From Chloroflexota bacterium (GTDB lineage Bacteria > Chloroflexota > Limnocylindria > Limnocylindrales > CSP1-4), in assembly GCA_013813905.1 (NCBI GenBank), contig JACCQX010000088.1, positions 1 to 7,078 of the forward strand: a stretch of DNA of 7,078 bases, in the 5' to 3' direction. Below the pieces are notes generated by a model. That model searched no databases and was not told where the DNA came from. It saw only the letters and a list, made by a program, of their open reading frames with translations. The position numbers were made by a program, and so were the translations under genes. The first letter of the stretch is position 1, and each line of letters starts with the position of its first letter. Below, piece after piece: positions 4,969 through 7,078 of the stretch.

Positions 4969-5856
4969 TCACTTGCCCGATGAGATACGCCGCCGCCGGG
5001 GTCCCCGAGCCAGGACGAAAGCCGTCGTGGCACCGAATGCCGCCGCCAATGCGGCCAGGCGGGAGCTGGGAACTCCGGTCGTGACCGAAGCATGCGTTTC
5101 CGGCGGATCCTCGTCACACCAACCACAGGCGGCCGAGTCGCCGCTGGTCCGCTCGACGAAGCTTAAAAGATCCTCGGGATAGCGCCCCAGGAGGAAGTCG
5201 CGGACCGCCGCGAACCGCGGCACGAGGATGTCCACTTCCACGCGGTTCTCGATGATGGACGGGCCGAAGCCCACGATCCCCTCCATCCGCGGATCCGCCC
5301 AGAGGTCCTCTATCTCGTCCTGGGTCGTGTAGAGCCGACGCTGGCTGTACTTCACCTCTCGCGTGACCACCTCCAGCGAGCCCGGCGCGCCTCGATCGAC
5401 CAGGGACAAGGCCTCGTCGACCTGCGCCTGCGTCGTGCTGGGAATGGTAAGCAGGACCACCGTGCCTCCCGCGCCCTGGTCGATGTACAGGCCACCGAAG
5501 TCGTCGTCGTGCCGGTCGACGTAACCGGCAAGGGCTCTGATGTAGAGCTCGACCGAGTTCCGTCGGTCCATCTCGTCCGACTCTTCCGGCGTCAAAGGCA
5601 CGCCCCATGTGCAGTCGGCGGCCGGATCATCGAGCAGACGCTGGATGAGCTCGGGATCGGTGGAAAGCCCGAAGGCCTCCCGGAAGTCGAGGGACTCCTC
5701 GAACGTCGAGCCGCAGCTCGCGGCTTGAGCGGGTGTCGCGGTCGTCAGGGTCGCGCCGATAGCCATGACCGAGGCGACGACCAGCAGGATCATCGCCGCG
5801 CGCCGGATCGCCTGGGGCCGCGACAGCGACACTTCCTTGCTAACGGACGAAACCAT
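4969..5856 (-). CDS. Exported protein with a serine-protease-prodomain-like region and C-terminal membrane tail
   Basis: The 295-aa product has a basic N-terminus and a hydrophobic signal segment (about residues 20-40) with a likely cleavage site after TPAQA (45). The outer part (about 50-235) includes FGGLYIDQGAGGTVVLLT (120-137), VVTREVKYSQRRL (163-175) and FGPSIIENRVEVDI (197-210). Such GLYIDQ...V-E-V segments are typical of pro-regions in front of secreted trypsin/streptogrisin-like proteases, but no protease domain with a His-Asp-Ser triad follows. It ends with CGWC (244-247), a Pro/Thr/Ser linker, a hydrophobic helix (about 266-283) and an Arg-rich tail (ARGPRRRR), as in wall- or membrane-anchored proteins, but without LPxTG. 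Cysteines are C48, C82, C244 and C247. It starts 9 bp after the permease stop. Possible roles are a protease inhibitor or folding aid, or an adhesin; the actual function is unknown. Confidence 0.8.
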   Translation of the reverse strand: MVSSVSKEVSLSRPQAIRRAAMILLVVASVMAIGATLTTATPAQAASCGSTFEESLDFREAFGLSTDPELIQRLLDDPAADCTWGVPLTPEESDEMDRRNSVELYIRALAGYVDRHDDDFGGLYIDQGAGGTVVLLTIPSTTQAQVDEALSLVDRGAPGSLEVVTREVKYSQRRLYTTQDEIEDLWADPRMEGIVGFGPSIIENRVEVDILVPRFAAVRDFLLGRYPEDLLSFVERTSGDSAACGWCDEDPPETHASVTTGVPSSRLAALAAAFGATTAFVLARGPRRRRISSGK

Positions 5857-5864
5857 CTCCCTGC

Positions 5865-5870
5865 ACTACA
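5865..5870 (-). promoter_or_regulatory. Possible -10-like box overlapping the permease stop codon
   Basis: On the minus strand TGTAGT ends 8 nt before the ATG at 5856 and contains the TAG stop of the permease gene. It would give a leaderless start for the exported protein. The match is weak (four of six) and no -35 is seen. GGGAG lies directly against the ATG, too close to serve as a normal Shine-Dalgarno. Read-through from the permease gene is equally likely. Confidence 0.2.
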
Positions 5871-7078
5871 GCGCGGGCGGCGGCGGAGTGAGCACGCTCT
5901 GGATCCAGGGAGCCGCGAAGAACAGCACGAAGGCGGCGGCCGCAAGCCACATCAGCGGATGCACCTCGCCGGCGCGGCCCTTGACCACCTTCAGGAACAC
6001 GAAGGTCACGAAGCCGGCCGCGATGCCTGTCGTGATGGTGAAGGTGAGCGGCATCACGATGAGCGTGGCCAGGGCGGGGAACGTCACGTCGATGTCGCTC
6101 CAGTCGAAGTCCCTGGCCAGAGTGAACAGCAGGTAGCCCACGATGACGAGCACCGGCGCCGTGGCCTGCGCTGGCACGATGCCCGCGATCGGCGCGAACA
6201 GGATCGCCACCAGGAACAGCAGACCGACCACGACCGCCGTCATGCCGGTCCGGCCGCCTTCGGAGACGCCGGCCGCCGACTCGATATACGTGGTGTTGGA
6301 GCTGACCCCAAAGGCCCCGCCGGCGACGGCACCGATCGAGTCGACCACCAGCACGTTGCGGATGCCCGGCAGCCGGCCCTGGTCGTCGACCAGACCGGCC
6401 TGCTCCCCAACGCCGATGACTGTGCCCATGGTGTCGAAGAAGTCGGACAGCATGAGGCTGAAGATCACCAGCGCGATGATCACGATCCAGGCGATGCCCT
6501 CACCCTTGGTGAAGATGCCGAAGAGGTACTCCGGCCTGAGCGGCTGGAAGATCGTCGCGAAGTTGTTCAGGCTGAAGTCGAAGATGTAGCCGCTCAGCTC
6601 CGTGGGCAGGACCGCCTGCCCCGGGCCGAACCCGGAGTTCGCTGTGCCGACGACCATATTGAGCACCACGGCCACCACCGTCGTGAGCAGGATGCTGATG
6701 AGCAATGCCCCCGTGACCTTGCGCGCGACGAGGGCCAGCGTGATGGCCAGACCGATCACGAACGTCAGGGTGGCCACGTTGAGGATGCCCGCCGGCGTGA
6801 CCGGCGGCACGGCGCCCGTGGAGACCACGAAACCGCCGTTCACCAGCCCGATGAACAGGATGAACAGGCCGATGCCTACCGCGATGGCCCGCTTCAGCGT
6901 CATCGGGATGGCATTCATGATCGCTTCGCGCAGCCCCGTCAGGACGAGCAGCAGGATCAGGATGCCTTCCCAGACGATGACCGCCATGGCCTCCTGCCAC
7001 AGGAAGCCGCGGCCCAGGATGAGCTCGAAGGCGACCACCGCGTTGAGGCCCAGGCCGGCGGCCAGCGCGAAGGGGTAG
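5866..7078 (-). CDS. NCS2 family purine base permease (AzgA/PbuG type), 5' end missing
   Basis: This inner-membrane carrier takes up purine bases (adenine, guanine or hypoxanthine), usually with proton symport. The frame is open to the right window edge, giving about 404 visible residues of a family usually 430-450 long, so roughly 30 N-terminal residues and the start lie outside. The first visible residues, YPFALAAGLGLNAVVAFEL, match the conserved P-[FL]-A-x-A-x-G-x-G-x-NA segment of helix 1. Further family signatures are SDFFDTMGTVIGVGEQAGL (FDTMGT at 6421-6438), GVSSNTTYIESAAGVSEGGR followed by TGMTA near 6236-6310, and VPAQATAPVLVIVGYLLF. Many hydrophobic helices fill the rest. A GTG at 7038 is internal, not the start. 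The usual S-T-V-T of the TYIES helix is S-S-N-T here. Substrate preference cannot be decided. It probably leads into the exported-protein gene 9 bp downstream. Confidence 0.93.
   Translation of the reverse strand, partial: YPFALAAGLGLNAVVAFELILGRGFLWQEAMAVIVWEGILILLLVLTGLREAIMNAIPMTLKRAIAVGIGLFILFIGLVNGGFVVSTGAVPPVTPAGILNVATLTFVIGLAITLALVARKVTGALLISILLTTVVAVVLNMVVGTANSGFGPGQAVLPTELSGYIFDFSLNNFATIFQPLRPEYLFGIFTKGEGIAWIVIIALVIFSLMLSDFFDTMGTVIGVGEQAGLVDDQGRLPGIRNVLVVDSIGAVAGGAFGVSSNTTYIESAAGVSEGGRTGMTAVVVGLLFLVAILFAPIAGIVPAQATAPVLVIVGYLLFTLARDFDWSDIDVTFPALATLIVMPLTFTITTGIAAGFVTFVFLKVVKGRAGEVHPLMWLAAAAFVLFFAAPWIQSVLTPPPPAL

Overview
The window is GC-rich and densely coded, with seven genes: hppA (5' end only, minus), lepB (plus), two plus-strand membrane-protein genes, ndk (minus), an M16 zinc peptidase (minus), a secreted protein (minus), and an NCS2 purine permease (minus, 5' end outside the window). 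GC richness, frequent GTG starts, a membrane pyrophosphatase, and a secreted protein with a prodomain-like region and a basic C-terminal membrane tail fit a Chloroflexota lineage (Limnocylindria-like) or possibly an actinobacterium. This placement is inference from gene content and style, not from a marker gene.

Left part (1-2939): hppA and lepB diverge from a 210-bp intergenic region. On the minus strand this holds a fair sigma70-type promoter and a roughly 140-nt hppA leader with two perfect hairpins. On the plus strand a TATACT box lies only 9 nt before the lepB GTG, suggesting a leaderless message. Behind lepB, 12 bp away, comes an unknown 207-aa polytopic protein. Its stop overlaps the start of a 458-aa protein (GTGA) that I recognise as a very divergent relative of the proton-channel subunits of complex I (NuoN/NuoM/Mrp type). 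By hand alignment its channel residues are replaced (TM5 Glu to Ala, TM7 Lys to Arg, TM8 Lys to Pro, TM12 Lys to Arg). This orphan pair, next to lepB and opposite a proton/sodium-pumping pyrophosphatase, is the most unusual item here.

Middle part (2986-4777): the plus-strand operon converges on ndk, a complete nucleoside diphosphate kinase. The M16B-type peptidase, with an intact HxxEH zinc site, lies 70 bp upstream of ndk on the same strand.

Right part (4969-7078): the NCS2 permease (AzgA/PbuG-type, purine base uptake) is followed after 9 bp by a 295-aa exported protein. That protein looks like the pro-region of secreted serine proteases without a protease domain, and ends in a hydrophobic segment and an Arg-rich tail. 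Purine uptake and Ndk both belong to nucleotide metabolism, and LepB and the exported protein to the secretion route. No RNA gene, mobile element, CRISPR array or clear intrinsic terminator was seen, and no gene-free stretch exceeds 300 bases.
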